From Ancylobacter vacuolatus (GTDB lineage: Bacteria > Pseudomonadota > Alphaproteobacteria > Rhizobiales > Xanthobacteraceae), in NCBI RefSeq assembly GCF_030813595.1, contig NZ_JAUSUH010000004.1, positions 124,001 to 188,000 of the forward strand: a DNA stretch of 64,000 nt. Direction: 5' to 3'. The notes under the pieces are model-generated. The model was not told the DNA's origin and did not search any database. It saw only the letters and a program-made list of their open reading frames with translations. Positions 36,024 through 48,240 of this stretch are shown piece by piece. Each line of letters opens with the position of its first letter. The first letter of the stretch is position 1. The position numbers and the translations under genes are program-made.

Positions 36024-36683
36024 TTACCCCGCGAGGAGAGCGGGAAAGGCGGAAAGATCGGCCAGCCGTGGCACCTCGGGCGGAAAGAAGTCCGGCGCCC
36101 CCTCCCCCACAATGGCGAGAAACGGGATGCCAAGGTCGCGCGCGGCCTCGAACTCGGTGGTGGAATCGCCCACCGCCAGCACCTCTTCCGGTGTGAGGCC
36201 CTCTACGCCGAGGATGCGGCGAAACTCCTCCCGCTTGTGCTTGGGCGCGCCGGCGACCGACGCGAAGAACGGCGTGAGCCCGCGCCGCGCCAGCACCGCC
36301 ACCAGTTCGTCCTCCGGCATGCCGGAGACGAGATGAAGTGGCACCCGGCCGTGCAGCGCCCGCAAGGTCTCCCGCGCTCCCGGAATGAACGGTGCCTCCC
36401 GCATGGCCCGGTCGATGTGTTCGGCAAAGCGGCGGCATAGCGCGTCCAGCGACAGGGGATCGGCAGGCCGGCCGAAGAGGCTGCGCTCGAAATGGGCGAA
36501 CTTTTCGCGTCGCCCAATGCCGCCGTGCCGCTGCTGATAATCGACGACGGCGGCGATCTTGCCGGCGTCTTCGCCCGCATAGCAGTGGGCGAAGGCCTGT
36601 GTCTTCACGCCCGCTGAATCGAGGATGACCCCATCAAAATCGAAAATAATCGCTTTGACCTGCGGTGCGGGGTGTGAGTCCAT
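36024..36683 (-). CDS. HAD superfamily hydrolase (phosphatase)
   Basis: 219 residues from the ATG at 36683. The nucleophile motif IIFDFDGVILDS, motif II HLVSG, the Lys in KHKREEF and motif IV VGDSTTEFEAARDLG show a HAD phosphatase with a small helical cap (phosphoglycolate phosphatase-like). The substrate is unknown. It converges with the Liv operon, six bases apart. Confidence 0.88.
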   Translation of the reverse strand: MDSHPAPQVKAIIFDFDGVILDSAGVKTQAFAHCYAGEDAGKIAAVVDYQQRHGGIGRREKFAHFERSLFGRPADPLSLDALCRRFAEHIDRAMREAPFIPGARETLRALHGRVPLHLVSGMPEDELVAVLARRGLTPFFASVAGAPKHKREEFRRILGVEGLTPEEVLAVGDSTTEFEAARDLGIPFLAIVGEGAPDFFPPEVPRLADLSAFPALLAG

Positions 36684-37042
36684 CAGTCGGCCTCCCTGTC
36701 GATACGTTCCGCGTCGTCCGATTGATGCGTCGGATACGTCGCCGGCGATTTTCTGTTGTCTCATCCCGTCGCACCCGGCGGCAACCAAGCCGGCGCATCT
36801 TGCGGGTATCCGGGCTGTCGATGCGGGTGTCTCGGGGGAAGTGGGTGCTGACAGCCGCGCAAATCAGACGGGCCATGGCCGGAAGTGGGCAGTCGTCCGT
36901 CTTGGGCGATATGGCTTGAAAGGCGCTGGTGGGACGCGCCTTCCTGATCGATCGCAGCCATCGAAAAACAGCAAGATCGGGACCGCCGGCGGACGTTGGT
37001 CAGGCTATTCTCCCGTCATGGCAATAGTTGGAGACGGCGAAG
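36684..37042. other. Gene-free spacer between HAD and AraC genes
   Basis: 359 bases. Frames here are Arg-rich and lack protein-like features. It should contain both divergent promoters. No repeats or known RNA elements are visible. Confidence 0.4.
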
Positions 37043-37873
37043 ATGAAGGGTTGGATCGCACGCATGGAACGCGCCCTCGCGTTGCTGGCATCCCGTCTGG
37101 ACGCTCCACCATCGCTGGAAGAACTTGCCGCCGCGGCGAACGTATCGCCCTTCCACTTTCACCGCATCTGGCGCGCCATGACCGGTGAGACGGTGGGCCA
37201 GACCGTGGCGCGTCTGCGCGTCGCGAATGCCCAGCAGCGCCTGACCGAGGGCAACGCCACGATCACAGCGGTCGCGATGGAGGGCGGTTTCGGCACGCCG
37301 CAGAGCTTTGCGCGTACGTTCCGGCGCGTAACGGGGGTGTCGCCAACACAATTCCTATCGCACGGCACCGGACGGATCGCCGCCGCAGCGGTCGGCGATG
37401 CGCCAGTCCGGATCGAATTGCGTGAAAGGGGCGAGCTTGTCGCCTTGCATCGGCAGGGCGGCGCGTATCGCGAATTGAACGCTCTCTTCTGGCAGCTGTG
37501 GAACTGGGCGGAGGGAGCCGGGATGCTGCAGGACCTGCAGGGCATTTACGGCATTCCGCTCGACGATCCGGCCAGCGTTCCGGAAGAGCGACTGCGCTAC
37601 GACGCTTGCCTCGCGTTCAGCGATCCCGGCGCGCCGCCCGCACCTTTCAGGCACATCACCTTGGCCCCGGGCCACTATGCGACACTGCGGCATAACGGCA
37701 GCTATGACGGTTTGGAGGATTCAAACCAACGCCTCATCGATGGCGTTCTGGCATCGGGACGGGAACCCGCCGACTTCCCCCTGATCCACCACTTCCTGGA
37801 CGACCCGGAGGAAGTTGCATCTGATGCACTGCGCACCGACATTCTGGTGCGCCTCAACGCGGAAAGTGCCTGA
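37043..37873 (+). CDS. AraC family regulator with GyrI-like effector domain
   Basis: 276 residues from the ATG at 37043, with GGAGACGGCG upstream; a TTG five codons earlier is possible. The N-terminus is the double HTH (SLEELAAAANVSPFHFHRIWRAMTG, then AMEGGFGTPQSFARTFRRVTG). Residues 120-276 form a GyrI/Rob-like effector-binding domain. Such proteins sense small drugs or metabolites. No obvious target operon is adjacent; the next gene converges. Confidence 0.9.
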   Translation: MKGWIARMERALALLASRLDAPPSLEELAAAANVSPFHFHRIWRAMTGETVGQTVARLRVANAQQRLTEGNATITAVAMEGGFGTPQSFARTFRRVTGVSPTQFLSHGTGRIAAAAVGDAPVRIELRERGELVALHRQGGAYRELNALFWQLWNWAEGAGMLQDLQGIYGIPLDDPASVPEERLRYDACLAFSDPGAPPAPFRHITLAPGHYATLRHNGSYDGLEDSNQRLIDGVLASGREPADFPLIHHFLDDPEEVASDALRTDILVRLNAESA

Positions 37874-37911
37874 GCTTCTGCTGATGCTCTCCGGCGTAGC
37901 GCCAGCGCCGG

Positions 37912-38481
37912 TCATCCCGGCGGTTGCCAAATTGCCGGAACACCCGACAGCCATTCCCTGCGCAGGATGGCGTATTGCAGGGTGTTTTCGTAGATCGGAT
38001 GGCCCGCATCGTCCTTGGTGAACGATACGAACTCGATGAACACGCCTTCCCGGCGCATGCCGAGCTTTTCGCAGAGGCGCTGCGAGGGCGTGTTGTGGTC
38101 TTCGACATAGGCATAAAGCCGGCGAAAGTCCTTTGCCCGGAAAAGATGGTCGCAGAAGGCTCTGGCGGCTTCGAACGCATATCCCCGGCCACCGAATTGC
38201 GGATTGAGGTTCCAGCCGACCGAGGCCGTCTCGTCCTCCTCACCCTCTCCGGCGCCGCTGAACAGATCGCCGATGACCTGACCGGTCTGCTTCAGGCATA
38301 TCGCCACGCTGCCCTCGTCGAGGGCGCGCTTTCTGACCTCGGCCTCCGCCTCGGCCAGGTCTGCGAGCTTGAGCGAGAGGAAGCAGGTGGCGGCGGGCGC
38401 ACGCAGATAGGCGAACAGGTCCGCTGCATCGCCCTCCCGGAAGGGGCGGAGGATCAGGCGCTCGGTTTCGATGATCTGCAT
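37912..38481 (-). CDS. GNAT acetyltransferase, RimJ/RimL-like
   Basis: 189 residues. It opens with IIETERLILRPFREGDAADLF, the RimJ/L signature, and carries the acetyl-CoA motif NPQFGGRGYAFEAARAF followed by LYAYVEDHNTPSQRLCEKLGM. It N-acetylates a protein terminus or small amine; target unknown. Single gene, converging with the AraC gene. Confidence 0.9.
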   Translation of the reverse strand: MQIIETERLILRPFREGDAADLFAYLRAPAATCFLSLKLADLAEAEAEVRKRALDEGSVAICLKQTGQVIGDLFSGAGEGEEDETASVGWNLNPQFGGRGYAFEAARAFCDHLFRAKDFRRLYAYVEDHNTPSQRLCEKLGMRREGVFIEFVSFTKDDAGHPIYENTLQYAILRREWLSGVPAIWQPPG

Positions 38482-38504
38482 GTCCGGACCTCTTCAAAAG
38501 GCGG

Positions 38505-38700
38505 TCAATGATGCGCATGGGACTGGCCGCGATACCCGGCCAGCGCGAAGAAAACCACGACCGCCAGCATCGCGACCACCCCGGCCGCCGTCGTCAACAA
38601 CACGGAGTGTGCCTGAGTGACGGCGATCCTGCCTGCCCCGATCAATGCCTCACCCTGCTCACCCGAAATCTGGCCGGCGACGATGCGGAGCGAGCGATGG
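38505..38700 (-). pseudogene. Remnant of an MFS exporter C-terminus
   Basis: The last 60 or so codons of a longer minus-strand frame read like the final membrane span of a DHA2 (EmrB/QacA) exporter: a helix with SGEQGEALIGAG, then TQAHSVLLTTAAGVVAMLAV and a His-rich tail. Upstream, the frame loses all protein character and there is no start. It is best read as a decayed fragment. A small membrane protein from an internal GTG is the alternative. Confidence 0.4.
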
Positions 38701-39285
38701 GCAGGCGGCTCGGGTCGCGCTGCTGGCCGTCGAGGGCCGGTTCCTTCTGCGCATGACCGGCATAGATGAAGACGGCGAATGGAGTGGGCTTCTCGACGAC
38801 GTGGAGAGCGTCTTTGAGCGGCGGCTGGAGACAAGATAGGCCGTATCAGACACAGTCTGGAGCGAAGACGAAGACGGCCGTCCCCTGCGGCCGTGGCGGG
38901 AAACGGAGCGCGGGCCTGCCGGCCGATGGCGTTCAGTTCGGCTTCGTCAGAAGGGCGTCCTCTATCGCAAGGCCGACGAGGCCAGTCGCAGTGCCTTCCA
39001 ACGCCATGGCTGCGCGCCGTTCCGCTTTGCCGGCGCCTCCGGGCTGGAGAGGCACTCGACGACCACGAAGGCTTGTCAGGATGCGCTGAGGGCCGCCCGC
39101 TCGGTTCATCGCCGATGATCCGCATGGCCACATGTGGAGCCACCTCAAGACGGTCCGGCAATTCAGTGCAGGTCGCAGCGGGTCGTGCACGACGTCGGAC
39201 GTGAATCCAATTTAACCCGGGCAATATTGACGAGCCGTTTTTATCCGGGTAATAACGGACCATCATCCTTTCCGGTGCACGCTCA
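38701..39285. other. Degenerate stretch without a convincing gene
   Basis: Several short frames overlap here on both strands, including a plus-strand one interrupted by a TAG at 38837. None has a recognisable family, ribosome site and start together. It looks like eroded coding DNA next to the MFS remnant. Confidence 0.4.
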
Positions 39286-39984
39286 ATGTCCGACCTGCTG
39301 TCAAAACCCTGTACGGCCTTCGAAGGCTATCGGCGGCTGCTCGCCGGCCCGCTGATCGATGTCGCTCTCGCCGTCAAAACCGCGACCGAAGGTGGATCGC
39401 CGAGCGCGATCCTCGTCTTCGACGACAGAACCGGCCGCGTCGTCGATCTCGACCTGCGCGGCGGCACGGCCGAGATTGTCGAACGACTGTCTCGGCCGCC
39501 CCAGACGTTCGCCGGGCGCCATCGGCCGCCCTCGAACCAGCTGGCCGAGCCTGCGAAGGACAATGCCGCGAAGGATGACGCCGCGAAGGAAGAGGGCACC
39601 GAAGCACGAGGCCGGGGGCGGCCCAAATTGGGGGTCGTCGCCCGCGAGGTGACCCTGCTGCCGAAGCAGTGGGACTGGCTTGCCACCCAGCCGGGCGGCG
39701 CCTCCGCCGTCTTGCGACGGTTGGTGGACGATGCCCGGCGCAATGGCGGGGAGCGGCAGGCCCGGCGGGCCGCGCAGGAGGCCGCCTATCACTTCATGCA
39801 GGCGATCGCGGGCGACCTACCGGGCTATGAAGAGGCGACACGCGCGCTCTTCGCCAATGATCGGCCGAAACTGGAGCACGGCATCGCCGACTGGCCACAC
39901 GACATCCGCGCGCACGCCCTGCGCCTGGCGTTCGGCGCGCCGGATGGCGCGATGTCGGAGAGCGGCCGAAAAGAAACGCCATGA
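39286..39984 (+). CDS. DUF2239 family protein
   Basis: 232 residues. The N-terminal half has CTAFEGYRRLLAGPL and FDDRTGRVVDLDLRG. After a charged Ala/Lys-rich linker comes GRPKLGVVAREVTLLPKQWDWLATQPGGAS, the DUF2239 hallmark, which resembles a ribbon-helix-helix or small DNA-binding module. Function unknown. It overlaps the next frame by four bases (ATGA), so the pair is coupled. Confidence 0.85.
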   Translation: MSDLLSKPCTAFEGYRRLLAGPLIDVALAVKTATEGGSPSAILVFDDRTGRVVDLDLRGGTAEIVERLSRPPQTFAGRHRPPSNQLAEPAKDNAAKDDAAKEEGTEARGRGRPKLGVVAREVTLLPKQWDWLATQPGGASAVLRRLVDDARRNGGERQARRAAQEAAYHFMQAIAGDLPGYEEATRALFANDRPKLEHGIADWPHDIRAHALRLAFGAPDGAMSESGRKETP

Positions 39985-40422
39985 CCGCGTCCGCCGGCAT
40001 CGGCCACCTCGAACCGACGCAGAACGCCGGCAGGCTCTTTGTCCAGCGCGGCCTTGAAGGCCCCTTCATAATGCTGAACCTGCTGCGGTTTCGCGAGGTC
40101 GCCGATTACACGGCCCATCCGGACCTCGCGCCGGCCATGCCGATCAGCGGGGCGGAAGCCTTCGCTCGGTATTTCAGGCACACGCTGCCCTTCTTGCGCG
40201 AGAGCGGCGGCGACGTGGTGTTTCTCGGCGCCGGCGGGCCGTTCCTGATCGGGCCGGAGGGCGAAAGATGGGACCCGGGCATTGCTGGTCCGTCAGGCGA
40301 GCATCGCCGCCTTCCTCGCCTTCGCCAGCCATGAAGCCTATCTGGCGGGTCTCGGCCACCGCAGCGCGGCCTTACAAGATTCGCGCCTGCTTCCCCTCGC
40401 CGAATTGCCATTCCCGACCTGA
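39981..40422 (+). pseudogene. DUF1330-like protein, frameshifted near its middle
   Basis: The frame opens at 39981 with GPFIMLNLLRFREVADY, typical of DUF1330-like small dimeric proteins, and stops at 40334 after an out-of-character tail. The expected ending (LVRQASIAAFLAFASHEAYL, then DSRLLPL) continues in the next frame from about 40279 to a stop at 40422. One extra base in the CCCGGG at 40274-40279 would explain it. It is either a real frameshift or an error in the sequence. Confidence 0.72.
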
Positions 40423-40440
40423 TCCGGAAAGAGCACGTCC

Positions 40441-41346
40441 ATGAACATGGTGAAAGCCAATGGCATCGATCTGGCCTGGGATCAGTTCGGGCGCGAGGGC
40501 GATCCGCCGATCCTGCTGATCGCCGGGCTGGGCGTTCAGATGATCCGCTGGGCCGTTCCGTTCTGCGAGCAACTGGCGGCACACGGCTATCGTGTGATCC
40601 GTTTCGACAACCGCGACGCGGGATGCTCGACGCATTTTGCCCAGTGCGCCCCGCCGGACTTCGGCGCGTTGGCCGCCGCGCTCATGGCCGGTCAGCGGCC
40701 GGAGGTTCCCTATACGCTCCACGACATGGCTGCCGACGCGATCGGTCTGCTGGATGCCCTCGCCATCGATCGGGCGCATGTGGTCGGCCTGTCGATGGGC
40801 GGCATGATCGCGCAGATCATGGCGAGCGAGCATCCCGAACGGGTCCTGTCCCTCACCTCGATCATGTCGGGCACCGGCAATCCCGCCCTTCCGCAAGCCG
40901 AGCCGGACGTCATGGCGATGATGATGCGTCCGGCGCCGGATCCGCTCGCCGACGAGGCCGGATTTCTGACACACAGCCTCGCCTTCGCACGCCGGATCGC
41001 CGGCCCGGGCCACCCGGTCGACGAGGCGGCACAGCGCGTCCTTGTGCTGGAGGAGGTCAGGCGTGCCTATGATCCGGGCGGTGCCGGACGACAGATCGCC
41101 GCCATGGCCGTGGCGGGTGATCGCCGCGCGCGCCTCGCCACCATCGGCGTGCCGACGCTCGTCATCCATGGCGCCGACGATCCGCTGATCCCTCCGGCCT
41201 GTGGTGCCGAGACCGCCGCCTCGATCCCGGGCGCCGAGTTGATGCCGATCGACGGCATGGGCCACCACCTGCCGACCACGCTGCATCGCACGGTCGCGGA
41301 GGCCATCGACCGAGTGGCGAGAAGGGCACCGCCAAAAAGAAGGTGA
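40441..41346 (+). CDS. Alpha/beta hydrolase
   Basis: 301 residues. Fold landmarks: ILLIAGLGVQMIRW, RFDNRDAGCSTHF, nucleophile elbow VGLSMGGMIAQ, Asp in IHGADDPLIP, His in GMGHHLP. It resembles the large group of esterases or haloalkane-dehalogenase-like proteins without a defined substrate. It lies 18 bases after the frameshifted gene, probably in one operon with DUF2239. Confidence 0.9.
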   Translation: MNMVKANGIDLAWDQFGREGDPPILLIAGLGVQMIRWAVPFCEQLAAHGYRVIRFDNRDAGCSTHFAQCAPPDFGALAAALMAGQRPEVPYTLHDMAADAIGLLDALAIDRAHVVGLSMGGMIAQIMASEHPERVLSLTSIMSGTGNPALPQAEPDVMAMMMRPAPDPLADEAGFLTHSLAFARRIAGPGHPVDEAAQRVLVLEEVRRAYDPGGAGRQIAAMAVAGDRRARLATIGVPTLVIHGADDPLIPPACGAETAASIPGAELMPIDGMGHHLPTTLHRTVAEAIDRVARRAPPKRR

Positions 41347-41531
41347 TTTACCTGGCCCGTGACCGCGCCCAACACCGCCGCGCCGCACTATGCCGGTCGC
41401 GTTCTCATCGGCCGCGGTCCACTGAACATATGCGGCGCACGCATCCGGTCACGACACACGTTCAATTCCCATAAAGCTCATCAACGGCGGTAGCAGCGTC
41501 GGCACGCCCGATAGCTTCGGATGGGACTGAA

Positions 41532-43112
41532 TCACTCCCACTCGATGGTCCCGGGCGGCTTGCTGGTCACGTCGTAGACCACGCGGTTGACGCCCTTGAC
41601 CTCGTTGACGATGCGGGTGGCGACGCGGCCGAGGAAGGCCATGTCGAACGGGTAGAAATCCGCCGTCATGCCGTCCACCGAGGTCACGGCGCGCAGGCCG
41701 ACCACATAGTCATAAGTGCGGAAGTCACCCATCACCCCCACCGTCTTCACCGGCAGGATCACGGCAAAGGCCTGCCAGATCTCGTCATAGAGGCCGTGAC
41801 GGCGGATCTCTTCGAGGTAGATCTCGTCGGCAAGGCGCAGAATGTCGAGCTTCTCGCGGGTGATCTCGCCGGGGCAGCGGATCGCGAGGCCCGGCCCGGG
41901 GAAGGGATGGCGGCCGACGAAGACTTCCGGCAGGCCGAGCTCGCGGCCCAATGCGCGCACCTCGTCCTTGAACAGTTCGCGCAGCGGCTCGACGAGCTTC
42001 ATGTTCATGCGCTCGGGCAGGCCGCCGACATTGTGGTGGCTCTTGATCGTCACCGAGGGGCCGCCGGTGAAGCTGACGCTCTCGATCACGTCGGGATAGA
42101 GCGTGCCCTGGGCCAAAAATCCCGCGCCGCCGACCTTCTTCGCTTCGTCCTCGAACACGTCGATGAACAGCTTGCCGATGGTCTTGCGCTTCACCTCGGG
42201 GTCGGTGACGCCTTCCAGCGCGCCGAGGAACATCTCGGAAGCGTCCACATGAACGAGCGGGATGTTGTAGGCGTCGCGGAACAGGGTAACGACCCGCTCC
42301 GCCTCTCCGAGGCGCAGCAGGCCATGGTCGACGAACACGCAGGTCAGCTGGTCGCCGATCGCCTCATGGATCAGCACCGCCGCCACCGAGGAATCGACGC
42401 CGCCGGAGAGGCCGCAGATCACCCGCCCCTCGCCCACCTGCTCGCGGATACGGCGGATGGACTCTTCGCGATAGGCCCTCATCCCCCAATCGCCGCGCGC
42501 ACCGGCGATCTTGCGCACGAAATTGCGGATCAGCGCCGCGCCATGCGGGGTGTGCACCACTTCCGGGTGGAACATGGTGGTGTAGATGCGCCGTGCCTCG
42601 TTCACCGCCACGGCGAAGGGCGCGTTCTCGGAGGTGGCCACCACCTCGAAGCCCTCCGGCAGGCGGGTCACGCGGTCGCCATGGCTCATCCAGACGGGAT
42701 AGCGCTGGCCGACCTCCCACACGCCGTCATAGAGCGCGCTCGGCTTGTGCACCGTCACCTCGGCGCGGCCGAACTCGGCGGCGTGGCCACCTTCCACCTC
42801 GCCGCCGAGCTGCAGCGCACAGGTCTGCTGCCCGTAGCAGATGGCGAAGATCGGCACGCCGAGCTCGAACGCCTCCTGCGGCGCGCGCGGGCTGCCCGCG
42901 TCCATCACCGATGCCGGGCCGCCGGAGAAGATGATGCCGACCGGCTTGAGCCGCCGCACCGCCTCGGCCGCGCTCTGGAACGGCACGATCTCGGAATAGA
43001 CCCCCTCCTCGCGCACGCGGCGAGCGATGAGCTGCGTGACCTGCGAGCCGAAGTCGATGATGAGGATGGTGTCGTGCTCGGCGGTGGCGGCGGTCGGTTC
43101 AAACTGGGTCAT
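41532..43112 (-). CDS. guaA: GMP synthase (glutamine-hydrolysing)
   Basis: 526 residues, the usual length. The N-terminal class I glutaminase has Cys92 in ICYGQQ and the His/Glu pair in FHPEV. The C-terminal ATP-pyrophosphatase has the P-loop SGGVDSS, and the dimer domain ends in KPPGTIEWE. It aminates XMP to GMP, the last step of guanine nucleotide synthesis in the cytoplasm. It is clustered with guaB at 45006 and an RsmB-type methyltransferase. Confidence 0.98.
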   Translation of the reverse strand: MTQFEPTAATAEHDTILIIDFGSQVTQLIARRVREEGVYSEIVPFQSAAEAVRRLKPVGIIFSGGPASVMDAGSPRAPQEAFELGVPIFAICYGQQTCALQLGGEVEGGHAAEFGRAEVTVHKPSALYDGVWEVGQRYPVWMSHGDRVTRLPEGFEVVATSENAPFAVAVNEARRIYTTMFHPEVVHTPHGAALIRNFVRKIAGARGDWGMRAYREESIRRIREQVGEGRVICGLSGGVDSSVAAVLIHEAIGDQLTCVFVDHGLLRLGEAERVVTLFRDAYNIPLVHVDASEMFLGALEGVTDPEVKRKTIGKLFIDVFEDEAKKVGGAGFLAQGTLYPDVIESVSFTGGPSVTIKSHHNVGGLPERMNMKLVEPLRELFKDEVRALGRELGLPEVFVGRHPFPGPGLAIRCPGEITREKLDILRLADEIYLEEIRRHGLYDEIWQAFAVILPVKTVGVMGDFRTYDYVVGLRAVTSVDGMTADFYPFDMAFLGRVATRIVNEVKGVNRVVYDVTSKPPGTIEWE

Positions 43113-43179
43113 GGCTGGCTCTGTCTGGCGGGCTCTGTCTGGCGGCTCTCGGCGGTGGGGGCGGTCTCGTCTGCGTTCC

Positions 43180-44502
43180 TTATCCGGCTTGATCGCCGCG
43201 CACCATCAGGCTGATGAAGAAGCCGTCAGTGGCGGTGCGGCGCGGGGTCAGCAGCAGGCCCTCGGGGCGCTCCAGCGCCGCGGCGCGCAGCGTCATGCCG
43301 CGTTCGCCCAGCGCCAGCACCATCTCGGCCGGCGGCACGAGGCGGAATCCGGGGTGACGGTCGAGGAAGCCGCGCACCTGGCCGACATTTTCCTCGTCCA
43401 GCAGCGAGCAGGTGACATAGGCGAGGCGCCCGCCGGGCTTCACATAGCGCGCGGCCGTGTCGAGGATCGACGCCTGTTCCTTCATCCGCTCGGCCAGCGC
43501 GCCGGGGCGCATGCGCCATTTGGCGTCGGGGTTGCGGCGCCAGGTGCCGGTGCCGGTGCACGGGGCATCGACCAGCACGAGGTCCATGCGGTCTTCAATG
43601 TCCTCCAGCACGTCGGCCTTGCCACGCGGCGAGCGCACCTGGACATTATGAGCGCCGGCGCGCTGCACCCGCTCGTGAATGGGGGCGAGGCGACGCAGAT
43701 CGTCGTCATAGGCGTAGAGCTGGCCGGCGCCATCCATCAGCGCGGCGAGTTCCAGCGTCTTGCCGCCGCCGCCGGCGCACAGATCCAGCACCTGCCCGCC
43801 GCGCGGCGGGGCGGCAAGGATGGCGGCGATCTGCGAGCCTTCGTCCTGAATCTCCACCAGTCCCTTGAGATAGGCCGGCTCGGAGGTGAGCGGCGGTGCC
43901 TTGCCGTCGGCCTCCAGCGCGATGCGCAGCGCCAGCGGCGACCAGCGGCCGGGCGCGGGCGACAGGTGGCCGATCAACTCGCCCGCCTTGTCGACATCGC
44001 CCTTGAGCGAATTGACCCGTAGGTCGAGCGGTGCCCGCTCGGCCAGCGCCGCGCCTTCCTCGGCCCGGGCCTCACCGAACACGGCGGCCAGCGCCGCGTC
44101 GAGCCATTCGGGGTAGTCGCCGCGCACATGGGCGGGGGCGTCGCCGAGCGAAGCCTCCGCCAGCCGCGCATGCTCGTCCTCGCTCAAAGGCGCGGGGGCG
44201 AAGCGCGAGCCGTCGCACAGCGCCGCGATGGCGCTCGCGTCGAGGCCGCGGGCGACCTTCAGCATGCCGAGAACCAGCCCGCGCGGGCTCTCTTCTCCCA
44301 TTCGCTCGCCCATGATCCAGGCGGCGGAGGCGCGGCGGCGCAGCGCGTCATAGACCAGCGAGGCCAGCGCCGCGCGATCGCCCGAACCGGCGAAGCGGTG
44401 GCTGCGGCCCCAATCCTTCAGCACGTCGGCGGCCGGGCGGCGTTCGGCGAGGAGGGTGCCGATCACCTCGATAGCGGCGGAAAGCCTGGCAGCCGGCGTC
44501 AT
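43180..44502 (-). CDS. RsmB/NOL1-type RNA (cytosine-C5) methyltransferase
   Basis: 440 residues. The N-terminus is an RsmB-like helical part. The catalytic domain has a SAM motif [15 protein letters not shown], motif [17 protein letters not shown] and motif [13 protein letters not shown] with the two cysteines of the m5C family. It methylates C5 of a cytosine in rRNA or tRNA. Its place between guaA and guaB is a common arrangement in Hyphomicrobiales. Confidence 0.92.
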   Translation of the reverse strand: MTPAARLSAAIEVIGTLLAERRPAADVLKDWGRSHRFAGSGDRAALASLVYDALRRRASAAWIMGERMGEESPRGLVLGMLKVARGLDASAIAALCDGSRFAPAPLSEDEHARLAEASLGDAPAHVRGDYPEWLDAALAAVFGEARAEEGAALAERAPLDLRVNSLKGDVDKAGELIGHLSPAPGRWSPLALRIALEADGKAPPLTSEPAYLKGLVEIQDEGSQIAAILAAPPRGGQVLDLCAGGGGKTLELAALMDGAGQLYAYDDDLRRLAPIHERVQRAGAHNVQVRSPRGKADVLEDIEDRMDLVLVDAPCTGTGTWRRNPDAKWRMRPGALAERMKEQASILDTAARYVKPGGRLAYVTCSLLDEENVGQVRGFLDRHPGFRLVPPAEMVLALGERGMTLRAAALERPEGLLLTPRRTATDGFFISLMVRGDQAG

Positions 44503-44527
44503 CTCAATTCCACTCTCAAAAAGGGCA

Positions 44528-44959
44528 TCACGGCAGGGCCGGCGCCAGCAGGATCGCCAGCGCGAACATCACCCACATAGCCAACAGCACCAGCGCGCCG
44601 AAGGCGAAGGCGCCGAAGCGCCAGCCGATGTGGTTGCTGGTCACATAGACGAAGGCGTGGACGATGCGGCTGAGCACGAACAGCCATGCCAGCACATGGA
44701 AGAAGTCGCTCGTCTGGCGCGTCATCAGCGCCAGAATGACCAGCGCATAGAACAGCACCGGCAGTTCGAACTGGTTGCGGAAGCAGTTGCTGGCCTGCCG
44801 CACCTTCGGCGGCCAGCCCCTGTCGTCAAGAACCACCTCCTCGCGGACGAGGCCGCCCGCGCGGATGGCGGCGAGCCGCACCGCTCCAAGCCGGAACAGC
44901 ACGACGAAAGTGAGGGCGACCTGCACGAACACGGGCAGCAGAGTGGCAGTGACGTACAT
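44528..44959 (-). CDS. MAPEG family membrane protein
   Basis: 143 residues with four membrane spans. The central segment has RQASNCFRNQFELPVLFYALVILAL, the signature with Asn and Glu of MAPEG proteins, followed by RIVHAFVYVTSNHIGWRFGAF. Bacterial members are of unknown role, some acting in glutathione-linked metabolism. It lies between guaB and the methyltransferase gene. Confidence 0.88.
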   Translation of the reverse strand: MYVTATLLPVFVQVALTFVVLFRLGAVRLAAIRAGGLVREEVVLDDRGWPPKVRQASNCFRNQFELPVLFYALVILALMTRQTSDFFHVLAWLFVLSRIVHAFVYVTSNHIGWRFGAFAFGALVLLAMWVMFALAILLAPALP

Positions 44960-45005
44960 GGATCAGCCCTCCCTCATCGGTTCAGCGCGGGCGGAAGCCC
45001 GGCGC

Positions 45006-46806
<1,801 letters not shown>

Positions 46807-48240
46807 GTGCGCTCCGAACGTCTCGTCCCGCTAATCGTCGCCTGCGCGCTGTTCATGGAGCAGCTCGATTCGACGGTGATCGCCACCTCTCTGCCCGCCA
46901 TTGCAGCCGACCTGCAGGAAGACCCGATCGCGCTGAAGCTGGCGCTGACCTCCTACCTGCTGAGCCTCGCCGTGTTCATTCCGGCGAGCGGCTGGTTCGC
47001 CGACCGGTTCGGCTCGCGCACCGTGTTCCGCGCTGCCATCGTCGTCTTCACGGCCGGCTCGCTGCTCTGTGGCCTGGCCCAGGCGCTGCCGGACTTCGTC
47101 GCCTACCGCATCCTGCAAGGAATGGGCGGGGCGATGATGGTGCCCGTCGGGCGCCTCGTCATCCTGCGCACCGTGCCGAAGGAAGAACTCGTCTCCGCGC
47201 TGGCCTGGCTCACCATTCCCGCGCTGCTGGGCCCGGTGATCGGCCCGCCGCTCGGTGGCTTCATCACCACCTATTTCGACTGGCGCTACATCTTCTTCCT
47301 CAACCTGCCGATCGGCCTGCTCGGCTTCGTACTGGTCAGCCGCTTCATTCCCGACATTCGCGAGCCGAACGTGCCGCCCTTCGACCTCCGGGGCATGTGC
47401 CTTTCGGGACTTGGCCTGGCGGGCCTCGTCTTCGGATTCGCGCTGCTCGGCCAGCATGCGGTTGCCCCCTCGCTCGCCTTTGCCGTCATCGCCATCGGCG
47501 CGGTGTCGATGGGGTTCTATGTCCGCCACGCGCGGCGGACCGTGAAACCGATCCTCGACCTCGCGCTGCTGAAGATTCCCACCTTCTTCGCCGGCGTGGT
47601 GGGGGCCTCGCTGTTCCGGGTCGGCATCGGCGCCCTGCCCTTCCTGCTGCCGCTGCTGCTGCAGCTCGGCTTTGGCCTGAGCCCCTTCGCCTCCGGCATG
47701 ATCACCTTCGCCTCGGCGGCGGGAGCGATGACGATGAAGTTCACCGCCGCTCCCATCATCCGCACCTTCGGCTTCCGCCGCGTGCTGGTGGTGAACTGCG
47801 TCATCGCGGCGGCGTTCATCGCGATCGGCGCGCTGTTCCGGCCGGACATGCCTTATCTGCTGCTGATCGGGGCGCTGCTGCTCGGCGGCTTCTTCCGCTC
47901 GCTGCAGTTCACCAGCACCAACGCGCTCTCCTATGCCGACATCCCCTCCGAGGCGATGAGCCGGGCCACCAGCTTCGCCAGCGTGGCGCAGCAGGTATCG
48001 ATCTCCACCGGCGTGGCGGTGGCGGCGCTGGTGCTCGACCTCATGCGCGGCTGGCGCGGCGACGGCACCATCGCGCTTGGCGATTTCAGCGTCGCCTTCC
48101 TCGTCGTGGCGGGGATCGCGGTGTGCTCGGTGTTCTTCTTCCTGCGCCTGCCGGCCGACGCCGGCGCCGAACTCGCCCGTGGTCGGGTGAAACCGGCGCA
48201 GGTGCCCGCGCCCGCTGGCGAGATGGGCAGTGCGGGCTAA
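46807..48240 (+). CDS. MFS drug exporter, DHA2 (EmrB/QacA) family
   Basis: About 477 residues from a GTG at 46807. The true start is uncertain, as the frame is open further upstream and no strong ribosome site is visible. Fourteen or so membrane spans are present. Landmarks: FMEQLDSTVIATSLPAIA (motif D1 of the 14-span family), SGWFADRFGSRTVF (motif A), and the RILQGMGGAMMVP block. It exports drugs or metabolites with proton exchange. Its last four bases overlap the convergent rlmE stop. Confidence 0.9.
   Translation: MRSERLVPLIVACALFMEQLDSTVIATSLPAIAADLQEDPIALKLALTSYLLSLAVFIPASGWFADRFGSRTVFRAAIVVFTAGSLLCGLAQALPDFVAYRILQGMGGAMMVPVGRLVILRTVPKEELVSALAWLTIPALLGPVIGPPLGGFITTYFDWRYIFFLNLPIGLLGFVLVSRFIPDIREPNVPPFDLRGMCLSGLGLAGLVFGFALLGQHAVAPSLAFAVIAIGAVSMGFYVRHARRTVKPILDLALLKIPTFFAGVVGASLFRVGIGALPFLLPLLLQLGFGLSPFASGMITFASAAGAMTMKFTAAPIIRTFGFRRVLVVNCVIAAAFIAIGALFRPDMPYLLLIGALLLGGFFRSLQFTSTNALSYADIPSEAMSRATSFASVAQQVSISTGVAVAALVLDLMRGWRGDGTIALGDFSVAFLVVAGIAVCSVFFFLRLPADAGAELARGRVKPAQVPAPAGEMGSAG

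Noticed and set aside
38645-39116. Plus-strand gene in the degenerate region
   Set aside because: Interrupted by TAG at 38837, no start with ribosome site and no family resemblance.
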